Shown: positions 7,557-16,864 of the stretch, in pieces
Layout of the letters: the number at the start of each line of letters is the position of its first letter
Position numbering within the stretch: the first letter of the stretch is position 1
Translations under genes and position numbers: made by a program
The notes under the pieces: model-generated
What the model was told of the DNA's origin: nothing
The model's input: only the letters and a program-made list of their open reading frames with translations
Databases searched by the model: none
From: Deferribacteres bacterium
GTDB lineage: Bacteria; Zhuqueibacterota; Zhuqueibacteria; Zhuqueibacterales; Geothermadaptataceae
DNA: 64,000 bases
NCBI GenBank assembly: GCA_020633655.1
Contig: JACKDF010000014.1
Location: 24,852 to 88,851 of the forward strand
Direction of reading: 5' to 3'

Positions 7557-10500
7557 ATGCCTCAGAGAGGAAATCTTCGTTATTTAATATCCCTCGTTCT
7601 TTTTGTTCTTCCTTTTTTCATGCTACAAGGCCAATCCCTGGATACTACAGGGACGCAGTGGTCACCATACATTGAATGGCACCTTATAAATTCCACATTC
7701 ACGGGCAATCCTTTTGATCTCATCTCCCGTGTCCAATTCACCCATGAGGCAACGGGTGAAACACACTCTACTGCGATGTTTTATCATGGGGATAGTACAT
7801 GGAGTTTTCGTTTTTCCGCAACACAAACAGGAATCTGGAATATTACGACCACAAGTGAGGATCCAGATCTGGATGGGAAAACCGGAATTGTCGAAATAAG
7901 CGCAAATCCTAACAAAAAAGTGCATGGTTTCTTAAAAAATTTCAATAACAAATGGGGATGGCAAGGCACGGAAACCGCTTTCGTGCCCCAGCTTATCATG
8001 GCCAATAATCTTAAAACGTATCACGAAAATCCACGATTAATTGACAGTGACATCACTGAATTCATACAGGAACATGGATTTAATGGATTTCATATTGATG
8101 TCATAGGTGGCTATTGGTTTGATATACTAAAAAGTGATGAAATCGTCGATCCTGCTGCCTCCGATCCCGATTTGAATTCATTCGAAACGCTCGAACAAAT
8201 TATTTCAGCCGTTCATGCAGCGGGCGGAATGACACACGTATGGGTTTGGGGTGATAGTTCGCGTGAACAGACGCCTAACACGCTTGCAGGTGGAATAAAT
8301 GGAATCGTCGATCAACGATTGCAGCGGTATATTGCAGCTCGATTGGGGCCGATTCCAGGTTGGACAATGGGCTATGGTTATGATTTGTATGAGTGGGTGA
8401 GTGGCTCGCAATTGCGTACGTGGCATGATTACCTGCAAGAGCAATTTGGTTGGCACCATTTTCTTGGCGCAAGGGCTGCCGGTCCGCAAACCGGCATAGA
8501 CCATTCCCCGTGGGACTCATGGCATCTTCCACTGGATTACGCAGGATATGAACACCACAAGCCAGATTATGCGGTTTACGAAGCTGCACTGCTGGCGAAC
8601 CCAACAAAACCTGTTTTTTCTGAAGACCGCTTTCGAATTCGTGATGAAGGTAATATTAAGGATTACGACGAAATAGAAACCCGCAGGGGACTCTGGTTAT
8701 CAACAATGGCGGGAGGTGCAGCCAATATCTGGGGCAATCTATTACCAAGCAATAATCCACCATCCAAACCATATTTCAACAAGAATTGGATCAAAACTTA
8801 CGATCGCTTTTTACATCAGTACAATCGATTTTTGCCGGAGATGACACGTGACAACACTTTATCAAGCGGACTGGTATTACGAAATGGCAGTTCACATTTT
8901 ATCGTTTATGGCGAAGATACGGATTCCGTTACCGTTGATTTGAGTACAATGAACAGCACACAAAAAGCAATTGCAGTGGATACACGTAAGCCATACTCCG
9001 AGGTCGATCTTGGTACCCTTGCTGCAGAAAATCAGCTTTTGATGCTTCCGGAAAACTCTGATTGGGCAATTGCAATCGGCGAGTACAATGTAACAGGTGA
9101 TGTCGTCGCACCAATTTTATCTGAAATTACGGTTTTGGCAACGACACCAAATTCTGCCCGCATTGAATGGAAGACCAATGAAAGTGCAGATTCAAAGGTA
9201 GAATATGGAACGAACGAATCTTTGGGTACAACAGCACCACTACTATCTGCCTTTGTAACAAGCCATGCTGTAGAACTCAATGGTTTATTGGCAAACACGC
9301 TGTATTATTTTCAAATCTTCTCGAAAGACGAAGCGGGTAATGAAGTCATTTCACCACTCCAAGCTTTCACAACCCAGCAGGTACTACTCGGCGATTACAA
9401 AAATTTGGCAAATACAGCAACCGCAAGCGCAAGTCACGAGACCAGCAAATATAGTCAGGTCGCAGCAAGTGCCATCGATGGAAAGCTTGTTTCACAGGGG
9501 AACTACAAAAATGAGTGGGTTGAAAATGCGAATACCAGTGTCGGTGTTTGGCTGCAGTTGGATTTCGCTGAGGACGTAACAATTGATAGAGTTGTTCTTT
9601 ACGATCGTAGTTACACGAGTGAATGGATTCAAGCATTCACGCTGGAATTCAGCGATGGCTCAAAAGTCCTCTATCATGGCGTAAATGATGCGTTGAATAA
9701 CGACGGTTCCGCCAAAGCGTATAATTTCACCTCACGCACGGTACATTCACTGAAATTTATTATCGATGGGGTGAGCGCAACAAGCAACGATGTGGGACTC
9801 CAGGAAATTGAAGTATGGGGACAAGTCGGAGCGGCGGCGCAGGATGTGACCGAACCTGTTATTTCCAATGTGCAATCCAGCCCCGGTTCTGATAAAGCTG
9901 TCATAAGTTGGGAAACCGATGAGCCCGCGGATAGCGAGGTTGAATATGGACCTACCGGGTTATATGGGCAAACAATACCCATAGATAGCAATTTAACACA
10001 ATTCCATACCATGACATTAGGGAACTTGACTCCAGGTGAAACCTATCATTTCAGGGTAAAATCGCGCGACCAGGCAGGCAATCTGGCCACCAGTTCAGAT
10101 TATAGTTTCTTGCTGCACACGGTAACAAATTCCCTGTCGTTCTCTGATATTACTTTAACTGCCGGCGCAGCAGGACACAATGGGCAGGCAGAAGTCGGGG
10201 GCCATTCTGCAGTATGGGCAGACATCGATGGCAATAATTTGCCGGATTTGTATGTAACCTATCTTTTTGAAGATCCAGTTGGTGACGTGCTATTTTATAA
10301 TAATGGGGATGCCACGTTTTCCGATGAAAGCATTGCCCGCGGACTCGATGATTTCGACGGTGGTTCGCATGGCGCCGTTTTCGCTGATCTGGATAACGAT
10401 GGTGATTTCGACTTGTTCAATGGCACCACCGATGGCTCACCCGGGATTTCAGGTTGGAATAACATTTTCATGAATGATGGAAAAGGTTATTTCACTGACG

Positions 10501-13500
10501 TTACTGCTAATAGCGGCATTCCTGATCAGGACTGGGAAACACGCGCAGTAGTTGCTTTCGATTGGGACAACGATGGCGATCTCGATTTATTAGGCGTCAA
10601 TAATTATTTGGGTACGGATGATCCCACCGGAGAAAAAAATGAAGTCTTCCGGAATGAGGGCAATATGCATTTTACCCCTGTGCTCACAGGTGCTCTTGTT
10701 GATGCACCAATGGGGCAAGGATGTATTGCCACAGATTTTGACAATGACAGCGATGTCGATATTCTGGCAGCAAACCGGACAGGTCCGCTGAACATTTTGA
10801 AAAATGATGGTCGTGGCACTTTTAAACAAATCACACCAGAAAGTATTGGTATCCAGCACCAGGCGAAAGACGGCGTTACCTCGGCGGATATTGACAATGA
10901 TGGCGACCTGGATTTGTTGCTCGCCAGTGATGATGAAGGCGTTATTTACCGCAACAACGGCGATGGGACATTTTCGTGGGTACAAAGTTTTACAGCAACC
11001 GATGGTTATATGGGTGCGTTTGCAGATTTCGATAATGATGGAGATAACGATCTTATTTTTGCCGGAGATGATATCTGTTATTTAAATGATGGAACCGGTT
11101 TGTTTTCTCCTGGCCCGGGTATACCTGTTGAGGGAATTAATGATCCACGTGCAATCGGTGTAGCGGATATAGATAACGACGGTGACCTTGATTTTGCAAT
11201 CGGTGTTAAAAAATCACGTAATTATTTAATTCGGAATAATTCAAGTGGGATGAATTATGTTAAAATCAAGCTACTCTCCCCACAAAATCAAATGGGAGCA
11301 TTTGGTGCCAAAGTAAGCATACGTGCTAACGGTGAATTAATTGCATTTCGTGAGGCGGGGAGTACATTTGGATATTTGGGGCAAAATGATCCTCTGATGA
11401 CTATCGGTATTGGTGAGCATGGGAGTGTCGATATAGAAGTGCAATTTCTGGATGGGTCCTCAATTTTAAAGGAAAATGTTCAGGCAAATTCTCAGGTATT
11501 TATCGATGGGGTCACCGCAGATGTAATTCCGCCTTTCATTTCTCAAGTAATTATTGAAAATATCACGCAAAACTCGGCAACCATCACCTGGGTGACGAAT
11601 GAAATCGCTACTTCCCGGTTAAAATATGGATTGGATTCACTTTACACCAGTACGACGCAGGAAACCAGCGTGTACGTAACTGAACATGCTGTTCTGCTAA
11701 ATGAATTGCAGCCCGACACAGATTACCATTTTCGTGCTGTTTCGCTCGACAAAGCCGGGAACACGGCAGAAAGTACGGATTTCACTTTTCATACTGTTTC
11801 ACCGCCGCCTCCGGACACAACAGCACCTGTGATTTCAACTGTACAGGCCATTTCCATTACAGAAAATTCTGCACAGATTCAGTGGCAAACCGACGAAGGT
11901 GCGGATTCACAAGTAGAATTCGGATTGACGGATTCTTTGGGAACATTTACCACAGTGGAATTAGCACAAGTCACCAGTCATAATATGGCTTTAGTACAAC
12001 TCACTGCTGGAACTATTTATCACTTTAAAGTCTATTCAAAAGATGAAGCCGGGAATCAAGCAGCATCCGCTGTCTATACGTTTTCTACCATAACAAAACC
12101 TGCCGGCGAATATAAAAATCTTACCGATATGGCAGATGCGAATGCCAGCCATGAGACCAGTCAATACGGTCAGGTGGCTGCCAGTGCCATCGATGGTTTA
12201 CTGGTATCACAGGGCACTTATAAAAATGAATGGGTAGAAAATGCAAAAGGAGCGGCAGGTGTCTGGTTGCAGCTCAATTTTGCAGAAGAAGTGACAGTCG
12301 ATAAAATTGTGCTTTATGATCGTAGTTACACCAGTGAATGGATTGAAAAATTCACTCTGGAATTTAGTGATGGTTCGAATCTCGTCTATCACGATGCGGG
12401 AGATGCCTTGAACAACAATGGAACCGCCACGACTTACGAATTCCCCTCGCGTACAATGACCTCTTTAAAATTCATCATCGACGGTGTGAGTGCAACGAGT
12501 AATGATGTCGGCTTGCAGGAAATAGAAGTATGGGGATATGTCGGCGGTGGAACACCCGACACCACCCCGCCTGCGATATCCGCCGTGGAGGCGGTTTCCC
12601 TCACCAGCAATTCCGCGCAGATTCAGTGGCAAACGGACGAAGTTTCGGATTCGCAAGTTGAATACGGTTTGACGAACTCCCTCGGTACACTCACAGAATT
12701 GCAAACATCCCCCGTTACAAATCATGAGGTGCAGGTAGCAGGTTTGTCGGACAGCACAGTCTATTATTTTAAAGTCTATTCGAAGGATAGCGCAGGCAAC
12801 ACAGCCTTTTCAGCGGTGCTGAATTTTCAAACGGAAGCGTTGCCACCACCCGATACGACAGCACCTGTGATTTCCGCTGTGCAAGCCGTTTCGGTAACGG
12901 AAAATTCAGCGCATATTCTATGGCAGACCGACGAAGTTTCGGATTCACAAGTTGAGTTTGGATTGACCGATTCACTGGGTACATTCACTGCCCTGCAGGC
13001 AACACAAGTGTCAAGTCATGAGGTCACGTTGACGCAATTGGCTCCAAGTACAAATTATCGATTCAAAGTCTATTCAAAAGATGAGACCGGGAATCAAGCA
13101 GAATCGGCAATTTACAGTTTTCAAACAGCGCAAATCGTTGTGAATCCCGGTCCAATGCATTTCACTGACATATCTCTGCCCGCCGGCGCTGAAACACCTT
13201 CGGGACCTGAGGGATACGGCCACGGCGTTGCCGGAGCAGATTACAACAACGATGGTTTTATCGATATTTTTGTCAGTAATTATGATACTTCAAATGCACT
13301 ACTCATCAATAATCAGGATGGAACCTTCAGTGACCAGGCGGTAAATTGGTCTGTAACCGGTGAAATAACCTGGAATGATCGTGGCGTGTGTGCGGCAGAT
13401 TATAATAACGATCAAAATATTGATATTTATCAGAATATTTCAGGTCAAAGCAGCGTGTGTTTTAAAAATGATGGATCAGCGCATTTCTCCAATATCTCCA

Positions 13501-16376
13501 GTAGTATTGGAATTTTTGATCCCGGTCAGGCACAAGCAGCTGCGTGGGCGGATTTTAATAACGATGGTTTGCTCGATTTGGTGTCCGTAAACTATAGTGA
13601 TATCATACGATTTTTTGAACAAAACAGTGATAATACATTCACAGAACAGACGGTGAATTATGGATTAAACAATCTAAAATATGGCGTTGGCGTCGTCGCT
13701 TTCGATATAGAAAATGACGGAGATGTTGATATTTTTATTTCCCGTGGCGAAACGTATGGCAATTTGCTCCTGGTTAATAATGGCAGTAGTTATTTTAAAG
13801 ATCAGTCAAGCCAGCGAGGTGTCGCACTTCCGGAAATGCACGGACAGGGGGTAACCGTTGCGGATTTTGACAATGACGGGGATATCGATATCTATGTGTG
13901 CAGTGATATCAACAGCAATAAGCTTTTCCGTAATGATGGGAATGGTTACTTCACCGATTATACTTCCTCCGCCGGATTGGTTGATAATAGCCGGTCAACC
14001 GGTTGTAATTTTGCTGATTTCAACAACGATGGTTGGCCTGATCTCTACGTGTTGAATTTTAGTCAGCCGAACAAACTTTATAAAAACAATGGCGATGGCA
14101 CTTTTGCAATACAAACAAACACCAACACAGAAAGCAGTCGGAACGGCTATGGGTCCTGCCTCGCTGATTTCGACCGCGATGGTGATATCGACATTTTTAT
14201 CTCCAATTCGGGTACCAAAAGTCAACTGTTTGATAATATAAGTGGACCGAGCAATTGGCTTGAGATAAAATTGCAGGGGCAAACCAGCAATCGCGATGGT
14301 ATTGGGGCTAAAGTGGATTTTTATTTCAATAATATGCACCAGAGAAGCACGATGCTGGCGGGCGAAGGATTTGTCTCGGGCGGCATACTGCCGCTTCACT
14401 TTGGGCTCGGCACAGCAGATTTTGCCGATAGTGTTATCGTCAATTGGCCTGCAGGAGGACAAACACGACTGCAATCCCCGGTTGCCGGACAACGAATTGA
14501 AGTCATCGAAGGACTGGAGCCTGTTTATGCCCGAAACAATGACAACGACCTTCAACCACCGGTGATATCCGCAGTCGCGGCTGTGTCAATTACCGCACAC
14601 TCGGCGCAAATCCAGTGGCAAACCGACGAACCAGCGGATTCGAGAGTCGAATATGGGGCTTCAGACACCCTTGGCATCAGTACATCTTTGCCAGCAAGTT
14701 ATGCCACAAGCCACACTGTCACGCTCACCGAATTGTCAGATAGCACGGTATATTTTTACAAGGTTATCTCAAAAGATGAAGCCGGCAATGATACGGCTTC
14801 TGTCGTGTTTACTTTCACAACCCTGCTTGCAGATGAAACGCCGCCTGCGCTAACAAACATTTCCGTTGAAAACATAACCGAGAATACAGCAACGATCCAC
14901 TGGATGTCTGAGGAACCAGCAACAAGTATTATCGAATATGGAAAGACAACTGCTTATGATTCAGTAATGACCGCAATGCCATTCGTTACCGACCACAGGA
15001 TGACGTTGGCCGGGTTGTCTGGAGATGCGCTTTATCACTATCGGATACGTGGGAAGGATGCAGCCGGCAATGAGACGATTACAGCGGATTCCACATTTCA
15101 AACGCTTGCCGATCAGGTTCCACCTGTCATCAGCACCATCGTTGTTGATGAAGTTTCAGAGACCTCAGCGCGAATAAACTGGGAAACGGATGAGCCGGCA
15201 ACGTCGCAGGTACTTTATGGACTTTCAACAGCGTATGGCGACAGCAGTGTGCTTGTTACGAAGCTTACAACAACCCACTCGGTGATTTTGGCAAATCTGA
15301 ATGCTGATACTCCGTATCATTTTATCGTGCTGACCAGTGATGCAAAGGGCAATGCAGCAAAAAGTACGGATCAGACTTTTTCCACATTGCCTTCCGGACC
15401 TGTGCTTCTCTTTGCCGAGGCCTTTGATAGCACTGCCCTTGATACACAAAAATGGCATAAAGGCACAAATGCTTACAATAAATCGATAGTAGCTGATGGA
15501 TCACTGCAATTAAAATCCACAAATAACCAGACAGCCTGGGTCATCTCCCGAGATAAATTTGTGGCAAAAAATACTGTTGTCGTAGCCCACATTAAACAAC
15601 CAAATGATGACGGCGATTTGGCAATATGTCCGACTTATACCGCTGATGCAACGGCGGGCATCTATGGCGAAATGAACTGGTACCGTTTCTATACTTATCG
15701 TTCCGGTGGCAGCAATTATCTGCTGTACGTGCAATGGCATAAAAACGGCGTGACGGATGGCCTCGATGTGACAGGTAATCTTTCGATAAGTGGCGAGGTC
15801 TATTTGCGCCTGCGTATGGACGAGAGCCAAATCTATTTTGATGCCTCCACGGATGGCGTGAAATGGACACAGGCGTACAGTGAAAATTTTTCACTACCAG
15901 GTTACACCCTGAATGATGCATTCCACTTTGCGCTGGAGGCATATCGAACAGACAGCAAAGGAGATCTGCTCGTTAACCAATTCGAAATATTCGATAACAG
16001 CAGCGGTATTTTGCAAGCTGATCAAATAAATTCCCTTGCCCGTCGAGGAATTATGCAGGAAAGACCCGCTTTGCACGTGCCGGAAGAATTTTCAGTTTCA
16101 GCAAACTATCCAAATCCCTTCAATCCACAGACGAGATTTGATGTGCAATTACCGCAGGATGCTGACATCACGGCGCACATATTTAACACCAGCGGACAAA
16201 ATATAGCTGTAATCTTCTCGGGTCCTCTGCAGGCGGGAAGCACAACGCTGACCTGGAACGGCCGCCAGCAAAACGGATTACCTGCAGCCAGCGGTGTTTA
16301 TATCTTGCGTGTAAATGCTGCATTTTCCACTGGTAAAAATATACTCACAACACGCCGGATGGTTTTGATGAAGTAG
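7557..16376 (+). CDS. Giant secreted multidomain protein: DUF5060-glycosidase-like, Fn3, discoidin, FG-GAP/UnbV, C-terminal sorting domain
   Basis: A 2939-residue protein with a signal peptide (about 1-26). Approximate order: DUF5060-like domain 27-120; TIM-barrel glycosidase-like domain 121-500, with E279 (YDLYEWV) and E356 (FSEDRF) as candidate acid/base and nucleophile; Fn3-like 515-607; F5/8 type C (discoidin) 612-758; Fn3-like 764-855; FG-GAP/VCBS repeats with DxDNDGDxD loops 859-1228; UnbV/ASPIC 1232-1322; two Fn3-like 1324-1513; second F5/8 C 1517-1663; two Fn3-like 1667-1858; second FG-GAP block 1867-2225 and UnbV 2232-2323; three Fn3-like 2335-2613; jelly-roll-like domain 2617-2815; C-terminal NYPNPFNP sorting/FlgD-like domain 2845-2939. 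It is probably an extracellular or surface-bound carbohydrate-active or adhesive protein. Activity is an inference. Repeats are uninterrupted and in frame. Confidence 0.9.
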   Translation: MPQRGNLRYLISLVLFVLPFFMLQGQSLDTTGTQWSPYIEWHLINSTFTGNPFDLISRVQFTHEATGETHSTAMFYHGDSTWSFRFSATQTGIWNITTTSEDPDLDGKTGIVEISANPNKKVHGFLKNFNNKWGWQGTETAFVPQLIMANNLKTYHENPRLIDSDITEFIQEHGFNGFHIDVIGGYWFDILKSDEIVDPAASDPDLNSFETLEQIISAVHAAGGMTHVWVWGDSSREQTPNTLAGGINGIVDQRLQRYIAARLGPIPGWTMGYGYDLYEWVSGSQLRTWHDYLQEQFGWHHFLGARAAGPQTGIDHSPWDSWHLPLDYAGYEHHKPDYAVYEAALLANPTKPVFSEDRFRIRDEGNIKDYDEIETRRGLWLSTMAGGAANIWGNLLPSNNPPSKPYFNKNWIKTYDRFLHQYNRFLPEMTRDNTLSSGLVLRNGSSHFIVYGEDTDSVTVDLSTMNSTQKAIAVDTRKPYSEVDLGTLAAENQLLMLPENSDWAIAIGEYNVTGDVVAPILSEITVLATTPNSARIEWKTNESADSKVEYGTNESLGTTAPLLSAFVTSHAVELNGLLANTLYYFQIFSKDEAGNEVISPLQAFTTQQVLLGDYKNLANTATASASHETSKYSQVAASAIDGKLVSQGNYKNEWVENANTSVGVWLQLDFAEDVTIDRVVLYDRSYTSEWIQAFTLEFSDGSKVLYHGVNDALNNDGSAKAYNFTSRTVHSLKFIIDGVSATSNDVGLQEIEVWGQVGAAAQDVTEPVISNVQSSPGSDKAVISWETDEPADSEVEYGPTGLYGQTIPIDSNLTQFHTMTLGNLTPGETYHFRVKSRDQAGNLATSSDYSFLLHTVTNSLSFSDITLTAGAAGHNGQAEVGGHSAVWADIDGNNLPDLYVTYLFEDPVGDVLFYNNGDATFSDESIARGLDDFDGGSHGAVFADLDNDGDFDLFNGTTDGSPGISGWNNIFMNDGKGYFTDVTANSGIPDQDWETRAVVAFDWDNDGDLDLLGVNNYLGTDDPTGEKNEVFRNEGNMHFTPVLTGALVDAPMGQGCIATDFDNDSDVDILAANRTGPLNILKNDGRGTFKQITPESIGIQHQAKDGVTSADIDNDGDLDLLLASDDEGVIYRNNGDGTFSWVQSFTATDGYMGAFADFDNDGDNDLIFAGDDICYLNDGTGLFSPGPGIPVEGINDPRAIGVADIDNDGDLDFAIGVKKSRNYLIRNNSSGMNYVKIKLLSPQNQMGAFGAKVSIRANGELIAFREAGSTFGYLGQNDPLMTIGIGEHGSVDIEVQFLDGSSILKENVQANSQVFIDGVTADVIPPFISQVIIENITQNSATITWVTNEIATSRLKYGLDSLYTSTTQETSVYVTEHAVLLNELQPDTDYHFRAVSLDKAGNTAESTDFTFHTVSPPPPDTTAPVISTVQAISITENSAQIQWQTDEGADSQVEFGLTDSLGTFTTVELAQVTSHNMALVQLTAGTIYHFKVYSKDEAGNQAASAVYTFSTITKPAGEYKNLTDMADANASHETSQYGQVAASAIDGLLVSQGTYKNEWVENAKGAAGVWLQLNFAEEVTVDKIVLYDRSYTSEWIEKFTLEFSDGSNLVYHDAGDALNNNGTATTYEFPSRTMTSLKFIIDGVSATSNDVGLQEIEVWGYVGGGTPDTTPPAISAVEAVSLTSNSAQIQWQTDEVSDSQVEYGLTNSLGTLTELQTSPVTNHEVQVAGLSDSTVYYFKVYSKDSAGNTAFSAVLNFQTEALPPPDTTAPVISAVQAVSVTENSAHILWQTDEVSDSQVEFGLTDSLGTFTALQATQVSSHEVTLTQLAPSTNYRFKVYSKDETGNQAESAIYSFQTAQIVVNPGPMHFTDISLPAGAETPSGPEGYGHGVAGADYNNDGFIDIFVSNYDTSNALLINNQDGTFSDQAVNWSVTGEITWNDRGVCAADYNNDQNIDIYQNISGQSSVCFKNDGSAHFSNISSSIGIFDPGQAQAAAWADFNNDGLLDLVSVNYSDIIRFFEQNSDNTFTEQTVNYGLNNLKYGVGVVAFDIENDGDVDIFISRGETYGNLLLVNNGSSYFKDQSSQRGVALPEMHGQGVTVADFDNDGDIDIYVCSDINSNKLFRNDGNGYFTDYTSSAGLVDNSRSTGCNFADFNNDGWPDLYVLNFSQPNKLYKNNGDGTFAIQTNTNTESSRNGYGSCLADFDRDGDIDIFISNSGTKSQLFDNISGPSNWLEIKLQGQTSNRDGIGAKVDFYFNNMHQRSTMLAGEGFVSGGILPLHFGLGTADFADSVIVNWPAGGQTRLQSPVAGQRIEVIEGLEPVYARNNDNDLQPPVISAVAAVSITAHSAQIQWQTDEPADSRVEYGASDTLGISTSLPASYATSHTVTLTELSDSTVYFYKVISKDEAGNDTASVVFTFTTLLADETPPALTNISVENITENTATIHWMSEEPATSIIEYGKTTAYDSVMTAMPFVTDHRMTLAGLSGDALYHYRIRGKDAAGNETITADSTFQTLADQVPPVISTIVVDEVSETSARINWETDEPATSQVLYGLSTAYGDSSVLVTKLTTTHSVILANLNADTPYHFIVLTSDAKGNAAKSTDQTFSTLPSGPVLLFAEAFDSTALDTQKWHKGTNAYNKSIVADGSLQLKSTNNQTAWVISRDKFVAKNTVVVAHIKQPNDDGDLAICPTYTADATAGIYGEMNWYRFYTYRSGGSNYLLYVQWHKNGVTDGLDVTGNLSISGEVYLRLRMDESQIYFDASTDGVKWTQAYSENFSLPGYTLNDAFHFALEAYRTDSKGDLLVNQFEIFDNSSGILQADQINSLARRGIMQERPALHVPEEFSVSANYPNPFNPQTRFDVQLPQDADITAHIFNTSGQNIAVIFSGPLQAGSTTLTWNGRQQNGLPAASGVYILRVNAAFSTGKNILTTRRMVLMK

Positions 16377-16402
16377 CTGCGATAACCTGATTTGTGTACG
16401 TC

Positions 16403-16438
16403 ATGCCGGGTTTGATATTTATTATCGAATCCCGGCAT
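16403..16438. terminator. Inverted repeat after the giant gene, probable terminator or REP
   Basis: ATGCCGGG at 16403-16410 pairs with CCCGGCAT at 16431-16438, followed by TTTT. It begins 26 bp after the giant gene's stop. The CGTCATGCCGGG lead also resembles dispersed REP elements; compare the CGTCATTCCGGC hairpin at 63736-63763. Confidence 0.5.
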
Positions 16439-16570
16439 TTTCCGGTTTATGGCAGGCTCATGGGGATTCTGGAGCGTCTGAAAAGCAGGCGACTGGAAAG
16501 ACTGCCATTGGATACTCCATTTGTAAATCAGGAAAAAACACATTTACAAGCTTGTGTGAAAAGGCACGGA

Positions 16571-16639
16571 TGTTGAGCCTGCCGCAGCCGAATTAAGTGC
16601 AACCGGGCGCTTCAGCAAGTTCAGCGACCGATTGCACTT
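16571..16639. repeat. GAGCCTGTCGAA-family repeat, degenerate copy
   Basis: GTTGAGCCTGCCGCAGCCG is followed by CTTCAGCAAGTTCAGCGACC, a decayed inverted form of GAGCCTGTCGAA. An AAGTGCAA / TTGCACTT pair (16595-16602 and 16632-16639) overlaps it. Better copies lie at 20774-20837 and 22739-22833. The remaining part of the 16377-16864 gap shows no supported gene. Confidence 0.5.
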
Positions 16640-16864
16640 TGAACCATCTGTTTTCACACTGTAGGGCAAAACATCTCCTTTTATCCTTCTTGCCAGGGAA
16701 TAATTCTTACCGCTCTTCTCGTTTGCATTGTTTACTCATCCAAAGTTGGATCCTGTTTAAATTCCCCTGGTTTAAACAGAAATCTCTTCAGATTTACAGG
16801 ATTTGCGGTACATAAACTTTTTTAAGCCGCATAAGATAACACCGCCTAAGGAAAAAGGATTTAA

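Noticed and set aside
10132..11240. Repeated FG-GAP units considered as a possible CRISPR or satellite array
   Set aside because: They are in-frame protein repeats with varying DNA; no constant DNA repeat and spacer pattern exists.
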